NCBI GenBank assembly: GCA_023953835.1
Contig: JAMLJB010000001.1
Coordinates: forward strand, 248,001 to 312,000
Origin: Rhizobiaceae bacterium
Lineage (GTDB): Bacteria; Pseudomonadota; Alphaproteobacteria; Rhizobiales; Rhizobiaceae
Length of the DNA stretch: 64,000 nt
Direction of reading: 5' to 3'
Each line of letters starts with the position of its first letter. Position 1 is the first letter of the stretch. Below the pieces are notes generated by a model. That model ran no database searches and was not told the origin of the DNA. It was given only the letters and a program-made list of their open reading frames with translations. Of the stretch, positions 8,832-20,617 are shown piece after piece. Both the position numbers and the translations under genes were made by a program.

Positions 8832-9754
8832 CAGTCTTTCCGCGCGCGGTTCTGAAACATTGCGAATGTGTAGAGCGCCAGCGCTACCCAGATCAGCGCA
8901 AAGGCCAATGCCTGCGTCGTACCGAAAGGTTCGTGGAACACAAAGACCGCGATCAGGAAGACGATCGTCGGCGCAATGTACTGCATGATACCGATGGTGG
9001 ACAGCCTGAGCACACGCGCGCCGAAGGCAAACAGCAGCAAGGGCACCGCAGTGATCGGCCCACAGCCGATCAGCAGAAGCGTGTTGTCGATTGAGCCGCT
9101 GTTGAAATGTCCCTGACCCGCGATCTGGAGCCAGCCAACATAAATGAGCGCAGGAACGGAGAGGATCAGGACTTCGAGCAGGAAGCCCTGGCTCGGCCCG
9201 ATTGGCAGCGTCTTTCTGAAAAAGCCGTATGCGGCAAACGAGAAAGCGAGAGCCAGCGAAATCCACGGCAGGTTGCCCTGCTCGAATGTCAGGATCGTAA
9301 CCGCGATCGCGGCGAGCACGACCGCAACGATCTGGAGCCTGCCCAGCCTTTCCTTCAACAGCACTGCGCCGACTACGACATTGACGAGAGGATTGATGTA
9401 ATATCCAAGCGCGGTCTCGATGGTTCTGTCGACCGCGATAGCCCAGACATAGATGCTCCAGTTGGCGGTGATGAGCACCGCGGTCAGAGCCGCCATGGCC
9501 AACATTCTCGGATTTGCGAGCGCAACTTTGAAATCCGCAGTGCGACCCGCCCACACAAGCACCGCACCGGCGACAGGAACGGACCAGATGATGCGATGTG
9601 CAATGACTTCCATCAGCGGCAGATGCTGAACAGCCTTCATGTAGAACGGTATGAGGCCCCACAGCAGATAGGCGCAGAACGCCAGAACGAACCCGCGCCT
9701 TGCCGCGCGGTCGGCCTCAACGGCGGGGTCAATTCGTGTGGTCATGACGGTCAT
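8831..9754 (-). CDS. rarD: EamA-family permease, RarD type
   Basis: About 307 residues, ten predicted membrane helices, two EamA repeats. The start of the first (LAFCAYLLWGLIPFYMKAVQHLP) with AHRIIWS shortly after is characteristic of RarD, a drug/metabolite transporter superfamily member of unproved substrate (chloramphenicol sensitivity was described for the founding member). The longest frame begins at 9796. Methionines at 9754 and 9745 fit homologue lengths better, and neither has a clear ribosome-binding site. First gene of a two-gene unit with the GST. Confidence 0.85.
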   Translation of the reverse strand: MTVMTTRIDPAVEADRAARRGFVLAFCAYLLWGLIPFYMKAVQHLPLMEVIAHRIIWSVPVAGAVLVWAGRTADFKVALANPRMLAMAALTAVLITANWSIYVWAIAVDRTIETALGYYINPLVNVVVGAVLLKERLGRLQIVAVVLAAIAVTILTFEQGNLPWISLALAFSFAAYGFFRKTLPIGPSQGFLLEVLILSVPALIYVGWLQIAGQGHFNSGSIDNTLLLIGCGPITAVPLLLFAFGARVLRLSTIGIMQYIAPTIVFLIAVFVFHEPFGTTQALAFALIWVALALYTFAMFQNRARKD

Positions 9755-9835
9755 GCGATTGGCTATGCGGCAGAGTCGCCCCTGAAACCATCGCAAATTT
9801 CTGATGGTTGCGTATGGTTTCGGTGATGAATCTCG

Positions 9836-12877
<3,042 letters not shown>

Positions 12878-12881
<4 letters not shown>

Positions 12882-13369
12882 GTTCTTTGCTCCGGCGGCC
12901 AGGTTTCCGTATCGTGATCCGGGTGCTGGTGCGATACGATCTGACTGATGAAATCTGCAGCCTCCGCGTCGTCCAGCGTCCCATGGCCCGGAAGACCTGC
13001 CACATCGTCCATATAAGGCAGCTTCGCTTCCAAACCCCATTGCACCACAGGCGCAACTTCCTCGGGATGATCGAACGCGCCGATTGAAAGCGCCATGCCG
13101 TCCGGGGCTTCATAGGTCAGGGGCGTGCCGCATTCGCGGCAAAATCCGCGCCGCGCATAGTTCGAGGATCGAAAATGCTGCGGCTCGCCTCGCGTCCAGA
13201 TCGTTCGCGCCTGCCGTACGGAAACGAGGGGCATATAGAAATTGCCGCTCGCCTTCTGGCACATGCGGCAATGGCAGATGGAAGCCTCGCCGAGTGCGCC
13301 TTCAACACGAAAGCGAACCGCGCCGCACTGGCAGCCACCTGTATATACTGGCTGATTGTCGAGGCTCAC
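12878..13369 (-). CDS. GFA-family zinc protein, copy 1
   Basis: 163 residues, clearly paralogous to the next gene. It has the same cysteine spacing (GGCQCGAVRF about 11-20, ICHCRMCQK about 31-39, GFCRECGTPLTY about 75-86) and the same closing pattern HQHPDHDTETWP, matching [12 protein letters not shown] in copy 2. Both lie in tandem and are translationally coupled by a 4-base overlap, consistent with local duplication and divergence, perhaps acting as a heterodimer. Substrate unknown; a thiol- or aldehyde-related role is an inference from the family. Confidence 0.9.
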
Positions 13370-13378
13370 GATTCACTC

Positions 13379-13762
13379 CTATTCTGGCTTGTGACAGACG
13401 GCCTCTATATTGTTGCCGTCGGGATCGAACACGAATGCGCCGTAGTAGTTCGCGTGATAGTGCGGTCGCAAACCCGGCCCGCCATTGTCCTTGCCTCCCG
13501 CGCCGATGGCGGCAGCATAGAAGGCATCGACCTCGGCACGGTTGGCTGCGCCGAACGCGTAGTGCCTGCCCGGCGAACCGTCGGCTTTTTCGTGCAGCCA
13601 GAATTGCGGACGTTCGCTCCCGTATCCTCCTGCCTTGACGCCGCCGGTAAACTCCGGCGGCACCATGTAGAGAAGCGACGCCCCGAGCGGCGCAAGCGCG
13701 GCATCGTAGAACATTCTGGACTTCTCGAAATCGGCCACCGCAATGCCTGTATGATCAATCAT
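13379..13762 (-). CDS. VOC-family (glyoxalase/dioxygenase fold) protein
   Basis: 127 residues with the paired beta-alpha-beta-beta-beta modules of the vicinal oxygen chelate fold. It begins MIDHTGIAVADFEKSRMFYDAAL, with a metal-ligand candidate His4, then HYHANYYGAFVFDPDGNNIEAVCH at the end with a second His and the closing Glu. It lacks features that would name a substrate. It lies 9 bases upstream of the GFA pair in the same direction, so it may lead that operon, although no overlap couples it. Confidence 0.85.
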   Translation of the reverse strand: MIDHTGIAVADFEKSRMFYDAALAPLGASLLYMVPPEFTGGVKAGGYGSERPQFWLHEKADGSPGRHYAFGAANRAEVDAFYAAAIGAGGKDNGGPGLRPHYHANYYGAFVFDPDGNNIEAVCHKPE

Positions 13763-13815
13763 CCTCGAACCTCCTCAACCTGCCAGCCCAGCATACAAGC
13801 GCCGTTCGCGACGTT

Positions 13816-15282
13816 CTAGCGCCGAAGCTCCCACGTCGTTATGCGCTCGCCCGTTGCCGGGTCCTTGCCGTCCTTGAGCTGGATACCCTTTTCCAGCAAC
13901 TCGTCGCGGATGCGATCCGCCTCTGGATAGTTCCTGTCGCGAAAGAAGGCGAGCCGTTCGGCAATCGCCCGGTCGATCAAGGATTGATCGACTGCGATGG
14001 CGCTTACATCAAAGCCGAGCAGGGCCAATGCCGATTTCAGCGCCGCAGCCGCCGAAGGGTCCGTCACCCCGTCGCTCGCGAGATTTGAAAGCGCCTGAAT
14101 GACCGTTGGCGTCGCCAAATCGTCCGCCAACGCCTCCACGATAGTCGCCGGGACATCCGTACCAGTTCCAGGGGCCGTGTCGGAAACGCGCTTCAGCTTG
14201 CGCAGGATGTTTTCGGCTTCCTCCAGTCGACGCTGGTTGAAATCGATCGGCTCGCGATAGTGCGTCAACAGCATGGCGAGGCGCAGTACCTCCCCCGGCC
14301 ATTTTCTGCCGCCGAAGCGATCGGTCTCCAGCAGTTCATGGATGGTAACGAAGTTGCCTTCGCTCTTTGCCATCTTCTTGCCTTCCACCTGAAGAAAGCC
14401 GTTGTGCATCCACATATTCGCCATGCGACGGCCGCCGAAAGCGCAGCAGGATTGGGCGATTTCGTTCTCGTGATGCGGGAACACCAGATCGATGCCGCCC
14501 GCATGGATGTCGAAGGTGTTCCTGAGCGGGTCCTCGCACTGCAACCCGCCGCCAAACGGCACCAGCAGCTTTGCCATCGACATCGCGGAGCACTCGATGT
14601 GCCAGCCGGGCCGACCCGCAACAGCGATGCCCGCAGGCGACGGCCAGCCCGGCTCGCCGGGCTTCGACGGCTTCCACAGCACGAAATCCATTTCGTCCCG
14701 TTTGTAGGAAGCAACATCGACACGCGCGCCGGCCAGCATTTCGTCGAGGGGCCGCCGCGACAGCGCACCGTAGCGCGGACCGTCTTTGCGCTTGTTCATC
14801 TGGGAGGGCGAGAACAGCACATGGTCCTCCGCCACATAGGCCACGCCTTCCTTCACGAGCCGTTCGATCAGCGCCTTCATCTCTTCGATGTATTCTGTCG
14901 CGCGGGGCTGGCTTGTGGGTTCGAGACATCCGAGCGCCTTCACATCGGACTGGAACTGAGCGTTGGTTTTTACGGTGACCAGCCGGATGGCCTCATTCAG
15001 GGGCAGATCGGGAAAGTCCCGTGCGGCGCGCGCGTTGATCTTGTCATCCACGTCCGTGATGTTGCGCACATAATTGACGTGGCTCTCGCCGTAGATATGC
15101 CTCAGCAGCCGGAACAGCACGTCGAAAACGATAACCGGGCGCGCATTGCCGATATGAGCGTAGTCGTAAACGGTCGGACCGCACACGTAGAGCCGCACAT
15201 TGGCGCGGTCAATCGGCGCAAAATCCTCCTTCGTCCGCGTCAGCGTGTTGTAAAATCGAAGGCTCACCGAACCATCAGGCAT
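13816..15282 (-). CDS. cysS: Cysteine-tRNA ligase
   Basis: 488-residue class I aminoacyl-tRNA synthetase charging tRNA-Cys. The zinc and adenylate site begins [16 protein letters not shown] (about 34-49) with the HIGN signature. The KMSKS counterpart is KMAKSEGNF (about 275-283). The zinc-ligand segment HIECSAM and the [11 protein letters not shown] motif are present. The C-terminal DALR-type domain holds the [14 protein letters not shown] anticodon-region segment. The frame extends 30 codons further upstream, but the ATG at 15282 is preceded by AGGGGAA and matches the family. Confidence 0.96.
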   Translation of the reverse strand: MPDGSVSLRFYNTLTRTKEDFAPIDRANVRLYVCGPTVYDYAHIGNARPVIVFDVLFRLLRHIYGESHVNYVRNITDVDDKINARAARDFPDLPLNEAIRLVTVKTNAQFQSDVKALGCLEPTSQPRATEYIEEMKALIERLVKEGVAYVAEDHVLFSPSQMNKRKDGPRYGALSRRPLDEMLAGARVDVASYKRDEMDFVLWKPSKPGEPGWPSPAGIAVAGRPGWHIECSAMSMAKLLVPFGGGLQCEDPLRNTFDIHAGGIDLVFPHHENEIAQSCCAFGGRRMANMWMHNGFLQVEGKKMAKSEGNFVTIHELLETDRFGGRKWPGEVLRLAMLLTHYREPIDFNQRRLEEAENILRKLKRVSDTAPGTGTDVPATIVEALADDLATPTVIQALSNLASDGVTDPSAAAALKSALALLGFDVSAIAVDQSLIDRAIAERLAFFRDRNYPEADRIRDELLEKGIQLKDGKDPATGERITTWELRR

Positions 15283-15477
15283 GAATTTCCCCTGGGCCTG
15301 CTGGCCGGGTCGTTTGTCCTGTCTGGGAAGAGAAAAGGCGAAAACGTCCGGACCAGCGATTGCGCTAGCCAATAATGCAAATGCTGCAAATGCCGAACGA
15401 CGTTTTCATTGCCGCCTTATCGCGCTGCTTGCTGTTCTCGTCAAGCCGCACGTGATCGCTCCATGCGTGGCAGGAAC

Positions 15478-16365
15478 TCAAGCTATTTGCCTGGAGAACC
15501 ACTTCGCCACTTTGTTCAATCCGGGTTCAGTGCGCCGCGACGATTTCATGCACAGGTAATAGTCTTCCGATGTGGGGTATGCCTTGGATGAAAGGAGCAC
15601 GAGAGTTCCGGCATTGAGATCCTTCTCCACGAGGAAATCCGGAACGAGCGCGGCACCGAGCCTTGCCCGCGCCATTTCAAGTGCAAGTACGTAGTGTGAT
15701 GTCTGGAGCCAGCGAGACGGCCCGAACCTGTCCAGAGCTATATTGGCGAAATCACAAAACTTCGACCAGTCCTTCCCGACGCGTTCAGGCTCCAGATTGG
15801 TAGTGATAAGGGCCGGCCTTCCCTCTTTGAAGGGCAGCAATTCGGGCGAAACAACCGCAACCAGCAATTCGGTCCGGAGAGGCAGAGACCAAAACCCGTT
15901 TTCTTTGGGTAGGGTGGTGACGAACGCGTCCGCGACCTGATCCGTCAATTCAGGGTCCTTGGCGTACATTCTCAGCTGAAGGTCAATATCGGGATGCGCG
16001 TGAACAAATGTCGACAACCTGCCTATCAACCATCCCGGCGCGAAGCTGGAACATACTGCCAGCCTCAGGATTTTCCGATTTGAGCCTACCGCGTCGTCTA
16101 CCGACCGATCGATCTGATGGAAGGCTGCATGCAATGCATGGCCAAGTCTTTCCCCGGCCTCGGTCAATACAATGTTACGTCCCGAGCGCGTGAAAAGCTT
16201 CTCGCCGATGTCTTCTGCCAGATTGCGCAACTGATGGCTTATGGCGCTTTGCGTAACGCCAAGTTCATGGGACGCCCGGGTGACTGACCGATGCCGCGCA
16301 ACAGCTTCAAAGGTCTGGAGCGCCCTCAGGTTTCGACTTCGCCCATTGGGCATCGTGTTGCTCAC
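15478..16365 (-). CDS. LysR-family transcriptional regulator, GcvA/AmpR-like
   Basis: 295 residues. The winged helix-turn-helix occupies about residues 11-70, with FEAVARHRSVTRASHELGV and QSAISHQLRNLAE as helix-turn-helix and recognition helix, followed by the substrate-binding domain from about 95. The sequence resembles the GcvA/AmpR branch, whose members often control a divergent neighbour. The divergent side here (16366-16673) holds no convincing gene, so the regulon is unclear. Confidence 0.9.
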   Translation of the reverse strand: MSNTMPNGRSRNLRALQTFEAVARHRSVTRASHELGVTQSAISHQLRNLAEDIGEKLFTRSGRNIVLTEAGERLGHALHAAFHQIDRSVDDAVGSNRKILRLAVCSSFAPGWLIGRLSTFVHAHPDIDLQLRMYAKDPELTDQVADAFVTTLPKENGFWSLPLRTELLVAVVSPELLPFKEGRPALITTNLEPERVGKDWSKFCDFANIALDRFGPSRWLQTSHYVLALEMARARLGAALVPDFLVEKDLNAGTLVLLSSKAYPTSEDYYLCMKSSRRTEPGLNKVAKWFSRQIA

Positions 16366-16673
16366 TCTTTGACGTCGAACGCTCCATCACTCGGTGCGGA
16401 GAGCCGATCATCCTGAATGCGTCCTCCAATCGAAGAACGCGCCACAATACCTCACCAATGGCTTGCGGGAAATCCGGCATCAGGATGCATATTCGGAAGC
16501 AACCAATGCCCTATCAGGTTCCGAACCCTTCAACAGCCGATGCGTTGAAAGCGAACGTCTGTCGCCTTCGGCTGACCGTAATGTGGTTCGTCTGAAACGA
16601 TCAAAGCTATGGCTGCGAGCGAAAACCTGCAGGACCTCCGCGATGGCATATCCCGGCATAGAGCAAGTTATTC
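16366..16673. other. Gene-free interval next to the LysR regulator
   Basis: No convincing gene in 308 bases. A plus-strand frame (16394-16705) has no ribosome-binding site or recognisable composition and runs antisense into the lipoprotein gene. The interval probably holds the LysR promoter and the 3' region of the lipoprotein gene; a degraded gene is possible. Confidence 0.4.
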
Positions 16674-16985
16674 TTACATCGCCCCTTCGTTGGTCAGCGA
16701 AGTGACCTCGGCAACCCTCCCCGCCGATACGAGGCAGCGCCAGCGTGCCCGCTGGGGGCCGACGCCAACGATAACTTCGGTATTTGCCTGAGAGAATTCC
16801 GAACTCATCGTCATAACATCAGGGTTGTTTGACTGACGTGTCACAGCCAATTCGCAAGCCTGTTCGTCTTGCGCGCTTCCTGTCCTTGAAGCAGCAGCCG
16901 GAGGCTGCGCTTCCGACGTCGTTTCCGAGCAAGCCGCAGCGAATACGGGAACCAAGATACAAATTATTCTCAGATTAATATTCAT
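16674..16985 (-). CDS. Small lipoprotein, conserved in Rhizobiales, unknown function
   Basis: 103 residues. The signal sequence MNINLRIICILVPVFAAAC ends in a plausible lipobox (FAAAC, Cys19). After a short Ala/Pro-rich linker comes a compact domain with QACELAVTRQSNNPDV, then VIVGVGPQRARWRCLVSAGRVAEVTSL, a pattern I recognise from small hypothetical envelope proteins in this order. An in-frame ATG 11 codons upstream is less likely: GGAGAGGTGG precedes the ATG at 16985 at good spacing. Function unknown; probably membrane-anchored. Confidence 0.75.
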   Translation of the reverse strand: MNINLRIICILVPVFAAACSETTSEAQPPAAASRTGSAQDEQACELAVTRQSNNPDVMTMSSEFSQANTEVIVGVGPQRARWRCLVSAGRVAEVTSLTNEGAM

Positions 16986-17511
16986 ATTATTCCACCTCTC
17001 CCAATTTATTTCTGACAAATACTTAACTTCACATGCCCGGCTGATAGATTATCTCTACCCGACCTTTCATTTCCAACTTTAAGGAAAAATATTCAAATGC
17101 TGTAAAAAATTCCAATTAGTTAATCTCGCAATTCATGAATTCAGCTCAACTATCAGAACTCCGCTTTGCGCGAAAAACACGATAGAGACTGCGAAAGCCG
17201 CACCGAGCTTTTTGAAACCAGACTCCCGGGAGGCGGTTCTGCCGGTTGCCGCCTCGCAGGTTTTTCAGATCAAATCTCTATTTCCCAATGAAACGGAATG
17301 TGCTGTGGCACGCCGCCTTGACGCATAACCCCTTAAAAACACATGACAATTGGAGTGTGTTCAAAGCAATGAAGCTCAATCGCGAGGCCAAATAGTTGAT
17401 TTCATTAACATTCTATTAAACATGTATATACATGAAATAGCCCAATTTGGCGGCTAACGTCCCGTAACGTCAAGATTTGGTCTCAATCGTTGAAGATTGG
17501 CGCATCGCATC
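16986..17511. other. AT-richer intergenic stretch with a perfect palindrome
   Basis: About 525 bases without a convincing gene and visibly richer in A/T than the surroundings. It holds the lipoprotein promoter at its left end, a GGCGG/CCGCC inverted repeat with a downstream T-run near 17232-17267, and the 14-base palindrome at 17421-17434. An unannotated small RNA is possible but not shown. Confidence 0.45.
17421..17434. promoter_or_regulatory. 14-bp perfect palindrome CATGTATATACATG
   Basis: A perfect inverted repeat in an AT-rich setting, about 78 bases before the small ORF at 17512. The symmetry suits a dimeric DNA-binding protein; which one is not evident from the window. Confidence 0.4.
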
Positions 17512-17694
17512 ATGAAACGGCAACACGTACCGGACGAAACAATGCAATCCATTATCAAGAGCGAAGCTGAACGCGCTCGCGCGAAGAATGCCACGTTGAC
17601 CAGGCACTATCGCCCGATCGGCCCCGCCTCTGTCGCGGCTGCACTGATCTGCGTGCACAAGCTGGCAAAGAAACCTTCGCCAAAACCTGCCTGA
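17512..17694 (+). CDS. Small hypothetical protein
   Basis: 60 residues: MKRQHVPDETMQSIIKSEAERARAKN would form a charged helix, followed by TRHYRPIGPASVAAALICVHK and a basic tail (KKPSPKP). The HYRPIG-x3-VAAAL pattern resembles small uncharacterised proteins of Rhizobiales, but this is recall, not a search. The ATG at 17512 has no strong ribosome-binding site, and an in-frame TTG lies five codons upstream. A similar-length frame runs on the opposite strand. Moderate to low confidence that it is translated. Confidence 0.4.
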   Translation: MKRQHVPDETMQSIIKSEAERARAKNATLTRHYRPIGPASVAAALICVHKLAKKPSPKPA

Positions 17695-17705
17695 TCGACA
17701 GCAGC

Positions 17706-18473
17706 CTAGAACAGTTTGAGTTGATTGTTTGCAGGCGGCTCTGGGTTTTGTCGCTGTGGCCGGTGCGCGCGATCCGGCGCAAGGGCGATCGGCTCCATAT
17801 TGTCAGGTCCGGCATTTGATACCTTGTTGACGCGTTCTGAAACCGGGATTGCTTCAAAGAAATCCGGCTGGACGGGTCTCATAAGTTCTGCGACGTCGCG
17901 CGGTTCGTTGTTGCGACAGTCGAGCCAGCGGTCAAAGTCCTGCGGATGAATGACAACCGGCATGCGATCGTGAATCGGGGCGAGGTCCGCATTCGCCTCC
18001 GTCGTCAGTATCGTGCCGGTATCGATCTCCGATCCACCGGGCTCGGACCAGGTTTCCATCAAGCCTCCGAAAGCAATGATGCCGCCCTTCTTCGGGCGCA
18101 CCCAGAAGGGTTGCCGTTCCTTCGGACCGTCCTTGCGCCATTCAAAAAAACCCGAAGCAGGCACCAGGGTGCGACGGTGACGCATGGCGGCGCGAAACGC
18201 CGCCTTGTCCGCCGCATCTTCGGACCGGGCGTTGAACAGCAAGGGGAAACCCTTCAGCTCCTTCAACCATCGCGGCAACAGGCCCCATCTTACGAGCACC
18301 GAGCGGCGCGCAGGACGATTCGAGCCGGGTCCCCCGGGTTCCGCGGCAATCACCATCAGGATCGGCTGTGTCGGGGCAATGTTGTAGCGCGGAGGGAAAG
18401 GCTCCAGATCAATGAGTGCAAACAACTCGGCCAGTTCATCGGGCGTCGGTATCAGTCCAAATCGTCCGCACAT
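17706..18473 (-). CDS. yedK: SOS-response-associated peptidase (YedK/HMCES, abasic-site shield)
   Basis: 255 residues. It begins MCGRFG; after removal of Met1 the invariant Cys2 forms a covalent link with abasic sites in single-stranded DNA, protecting them during replication. Other family residues are visible: PRYNIAPTQ (about 29-37, the active-site Asn), ARSEDAADKAAFRAAMRHRRTLVPASGFFEW (with the catalytic Glu) and HDRMPVVI (with the catalytic His). The open frame extends 40 codons upstream, but the Cys2 requirement fixes the start at 18473. Divergent from the Nudix gene across 77 bases; no rhizobial LexA box was found there. Confidence 0.93.
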   Translation of the reverse strand: MCGRFGLIPTPDELAELFALIDLEPFPPRYNIAPTQPILMVIAAEPGGPGSNRPARRSVLVRWGLLPRWLKELKGFPLLFNARSEDAADKAAFRAAMRHRRTLVPASGFFEWRKDGPKERQPFWVRPKKGGIIAFGGLMETWSEPGGSEIDTGTILTTEANADLAPIHDRMPVVIHPQDFDRWLDCRNNEPRDVAELMRPVQPDFFEAIPVSERVNKVSNAGPDNMEPIALAPDRAHRPQRQNPEPPANNQLKLF

Positions 18474-18550
18474 TCGAGCTTTCTCCGAAAACGGAATCGG
18501 CTTAACCGGTAGGTTGGGATCATGGAATATGTTGCCTTTGTGGATCAAGC

Positions 18551-18979
18551 ATGGCTGATGAATTGCCCATTCTGCCAGCGGTTTCTGTGGCACTCGTGCG
18601 TGCAGGCAAGGTGCTTCTCGTCAAGCGCGGACGCCCGCCCGTGAAGGGAGTCTATGCGTTTCCTGGCGGCAGGGTCGAACCGGGCGAGGACTGGGAAAGT
18701 GCGGCGCGGCGCGAATTGCACGAGGAAACGGGTCTGTTCGTGGACGAACTTCGATTTGTCGAAGAGGTCTTGACCGATCCTGAGCGCTCAAGCTCGATGC
18801 CTTCCTTCAGGCTTCGCGTCTTTGCGGGGCGCGATGCGGGCGGCACGCCGATAGCGGCGGATGACGCAGAAGAGGCGGGGTTCTATTCGCTGGAGGAACT
18901 GGAACGGCTGCCACTCGCCGGCAAGGTATACGAAATTGCCCGCGACCTGTTGAGAGACGGGGAAGAATGGACCGGCTAG
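18551..18979 (+). CDS. Nudix hydrolase
   Basis: 142 residues. The complete Nudix box G-x5-E-x7-R-E-x2-E-E-x-G is seen as GGRVEPGEDWESAARREL followed by HEETGL (about 39-62), which binds the metal for pyrophosphate cleavage of nucleoside-diphosphate-linked substrates. The short length and VALVRAGKVLLVKRGRPP start are like ADP-ribose or oxidised-nucleotide hydrolases, but the substrate cannot be read from sequence. It overlaps the next gene by 13 bases, so the two are probably co-transcribed. Confidence 0.92.
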   Translation: MADELPILPAVSVALVRAGKVLLVKRGRPPVKGVYAFPGGRVEPGEDWESAARRELHEETGLFVDELRFVEEVLTDPERSSSMPSFRLRVFAGRDAGGTPIAADDAEEAGFYSLEELERLPLAGKVYEIARDLLRDGEEWTG

Positions 18980-19359
18980 CAGCACCTATGCGCACAGCGA
19001 TCGCCTTGCTTGTTGCGCTGCTGCTGGCAGGTCTGCCGGCCCGGCAAGCACACGCAACCGACGGACCGTTTGAACCGGGGCTTATCCGCTTGTCCGAAAT
19101 TCTCGGATCACTGCATTTCCTGCGCAATCTCTGTGGCGAAAAGGGAGTTGCCTGGCGCGAGCAGATGGAAGCGCTGATCGCGGCCGAAAAGCCCGACCCC
19201 GCAAGGAAAGCGCGCTTCATCGCAAGCTTCAACCATGGCTACCGCACCTTCCAGACGACCTACACGACCTGCACGCCCGCAGCGGCGGCGGCAATCGAGC
19301 GCTACACGAAGGAAGGCGAGCAATTGTCGCGCGAAATTGCGGTTCGCTACGGCAATTAA
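18967..19359 (+). CDS. TIGR02301-family secreted protein
   Basis: 130 residues. A signal peptide (about 8-30, RTAIALLVALLLAGLPARQAHA) is followed by the family pattern LIRLSEILGSLHFLRNLC, then WREQMEALI, NHGYRTFQTTY and CTPAAAAAIERY. Two cysteines (in FLRNLC and TTCTP) could form a disulphide in the periplasm. The family is restricted largely to Rhizobiales and has no known function. The start at 18967 has a GGGGAAG just upstream; Met8 (18988) is an alternative. Its 13-base overlap with the Nudix gene implies one operon. Confidence 0.85.
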   Translation: MDRLAAPMRTAIALLVALLLAGLPARQAHATDGPFEPGLIRLSEILGSLHFLRNLCGEKGVAWREQMEALIAAEKPDPARKARFIASFNHGYRTFQTTYTTCTPAAAAAIERYTKEGEQLSREIAVRYGN

Positions 19360-19509
19360 TTGGCCATTAACTTTTTCCGCAAGCGTCACAGACTTGCCAC
19401 GGTTTGACGTGCTAGGGTCGTTTCTTAATGGGACATTAAGTCGACTGTTCAAGTTGAATCAGTTTTGATTTGTATGGAAACTGACAGCTTGAAGAAGGGT
19501 GGGTAAGCA

Positions 19510-19767
19510 ATGGCACAGAGCGCAAACGACATCGACGCACTGGTGCGCGAGGAAATGCGGCTGACCGCAGCAGAAACACATGCGGAAGCGTGGGCAGAAT
19601 GCGTGTCGGCGGGCATCGAAACGGAAATCATGGCGGAAGCTGCGCTTGAGAAGGCGCTGGGTGAACTATTGCGCACCAATGGCGAGGATGTGACACTGGC
19701 CTTGCTCGACAAAATGCGCGACAAGGTGGTTGCGGGCGAGTTCGAATCGCATAGTACGCGACATTGA
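19510..19767 (+). CDS. Conserved small hypothetical protein
   Basis: 85 residues, mostly helical and acidic: MAQSANDIDALVREEMRLTAAETHAEAWAECVSAG, then a hydrophobic helix IMAEAALEKALGELLRTNGEDV and a basic end. No signal peptide or membrane segment. AAGAAGGGTGGG lies upstream of the ATG. The residue composition and codon use look coding, unlike the antisense frame 19449-19853. No function can be assigned; a small regulatory or adaptor protein is possible. Confidence 0.65.
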   Translation: MAQSANDIDALVREEMRLTAAETHAEAWAECVSAGIETEIMAEAALEKALGELLRTNGEDVTLALLDKMRDKVVAGEFESHSTRH

Positions 19768-19875
19768 CCTAACCGGCGCGCTGACCTGCCAACCAGGTTT
19801 GGCATCCGGTTGAATTTCGTACTGAAGAGTTGGGCTGTGGAATCTGGATTCATTTCAGTCGGCCGGAACGTCCGG

Positions 19876-20616
19876 ATGTTGTTGATGCTTTCTGCAACAG
19901 CGCTCCTCGCCGGCTTTGTCGCCGCTCCGGCTCCCGCGTGGGCACTCAGTGAAATCCAGCGCGAAGATTTGCCTCCCGCCGGCGACGAACAGCGGCCGCT
20001 GCCGCCCGGCGCGACCGAACCTGCTGCACCCGATGCGACTGCCCCTCAGGACGGACAGCCCGCCTCGCCGGAAAGTGGAACCGAAAGCGATGACGAAGAC
20101 CCTGCGCGCAGCAGCGTCGCGCGGCCCGATGTCGATCCGAATGCGCCCTTGCCCGAGATATTATACGATGTCGAGAAGCTGCCTGAGCCGGTGCAGCGCA
20201 TGCGCAAATTGCTCATCGAGGCCGCAAAGACCGGCGACATCGAGAAATTGAGGCCGCTGCTGGGGACGGGCGAAAATGCGACGCAGCTTTCGCTGGCCGA
20301 CATCAACGACGATCCCATCGCTTTCCTCAAGAGCCAGTCTGGCGACCCGGAGGGCGAGGAAATCCTCGCAATCATGGAAGAAGTGCTCTCGGCCGGCTAT
20401 GTGCATCTGGATGCGGGCACGCCCGAAGAACTCTATGTCTGGCCCTATTTCTTTGCCTATCCGCTCGACAAGCTGACGCCGCCGCAAAAGGTGGAGATTT
20501 ACAAAATCGTCACCGCGAGCGACTTCGAGGAGATGCAGAACTTCGGCAACTACATCTTCTATCGTCTGGGCATCTCGCCCGACGGAAATTTCGCCTTCTT
20601 CGTGGCAGGCGAATAA
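19876..20616 (+). CDS. Secreted hypothetical protein conserved in Rhizobiales
   Basis: 246 residues from the ATG at 19876; the frame opens at a TTG at 19810. A signal peptide (MLLMLSATALLAGFVAAPAPAWA) is followed by a Pro/Glu/Asp-rich disordered stretch (about 25-95) and then a folded domain (about 100-246): PLPEILYDVEKLPEPVQRM, DIEKLRPLLGTG, FLKSQSGDPEGEEILAIMEEVL, YVWPYFFAYPLDKLTP, and a final YRLGISPDGNFAFFVAGE. The last part resembles a small beta-barrel, SH3-like ending. A periplasmic location is inferred. Function unknown. Confidence 0.75.
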   Translation: MLLMLSATALLAGFVAAPAPAWALSEIQREDLPPAGDEQRPLPPGATEPAAPDATAPQDGQPASPESGTESDDEDPARSSVARPDVDPNAPLPEILYDVEKLPEPVQRMRKLLIEAAKTGDIEKLRPLLGTGENATQLSLADINDDPIAFLKSQSGDPEGEEILAIMEEVLSAGYVHLDAGTPEELYVWPYFFAYPLDKLTPPQKVEIYKIVTASDFEEMQNFGNYIFYRLGISPDGNFAFFVAGE

Positions 20617-20617
20617 G

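Noticed and set aside
8832..9662. 505-residue minus-strand frame extending the GST upstream over rarD
   Set aside because: The extra N-terminal part is a frame-shifted shadow of the RarD permease; GST homologues begin MYTLHIANKNYSS and the real start overlaps the rarD stop.
14260..15375. 371-residue plus-strand frame antisense to cysS
   Set aside because: Opposite a complete cysteinyl-tRNA synthetase; no motif of its own.
16394..16705. 103-residue plus-strand frame between the LysR gene and the lipoprotein gene
   Set aside because: No ribosome-binding site or coherent composition, and its end is antisense to the lipoprotein gene.
18474..18550. Possible LexA box between yedK and the Nudix gene
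   Set aside because: Neither GTTC-N7-GTTC nor GAAC-N7-GAAC is present in the 77-base gap, so SOS control by a rhizobial LexA is not supported by sequence.
19449..19853. 134-residue minus-strand frame at the small hypothetical gene
   Set aside because: Ser/Ala-rich shadow; the plus-strand 85-residue frame has a better start and composition.
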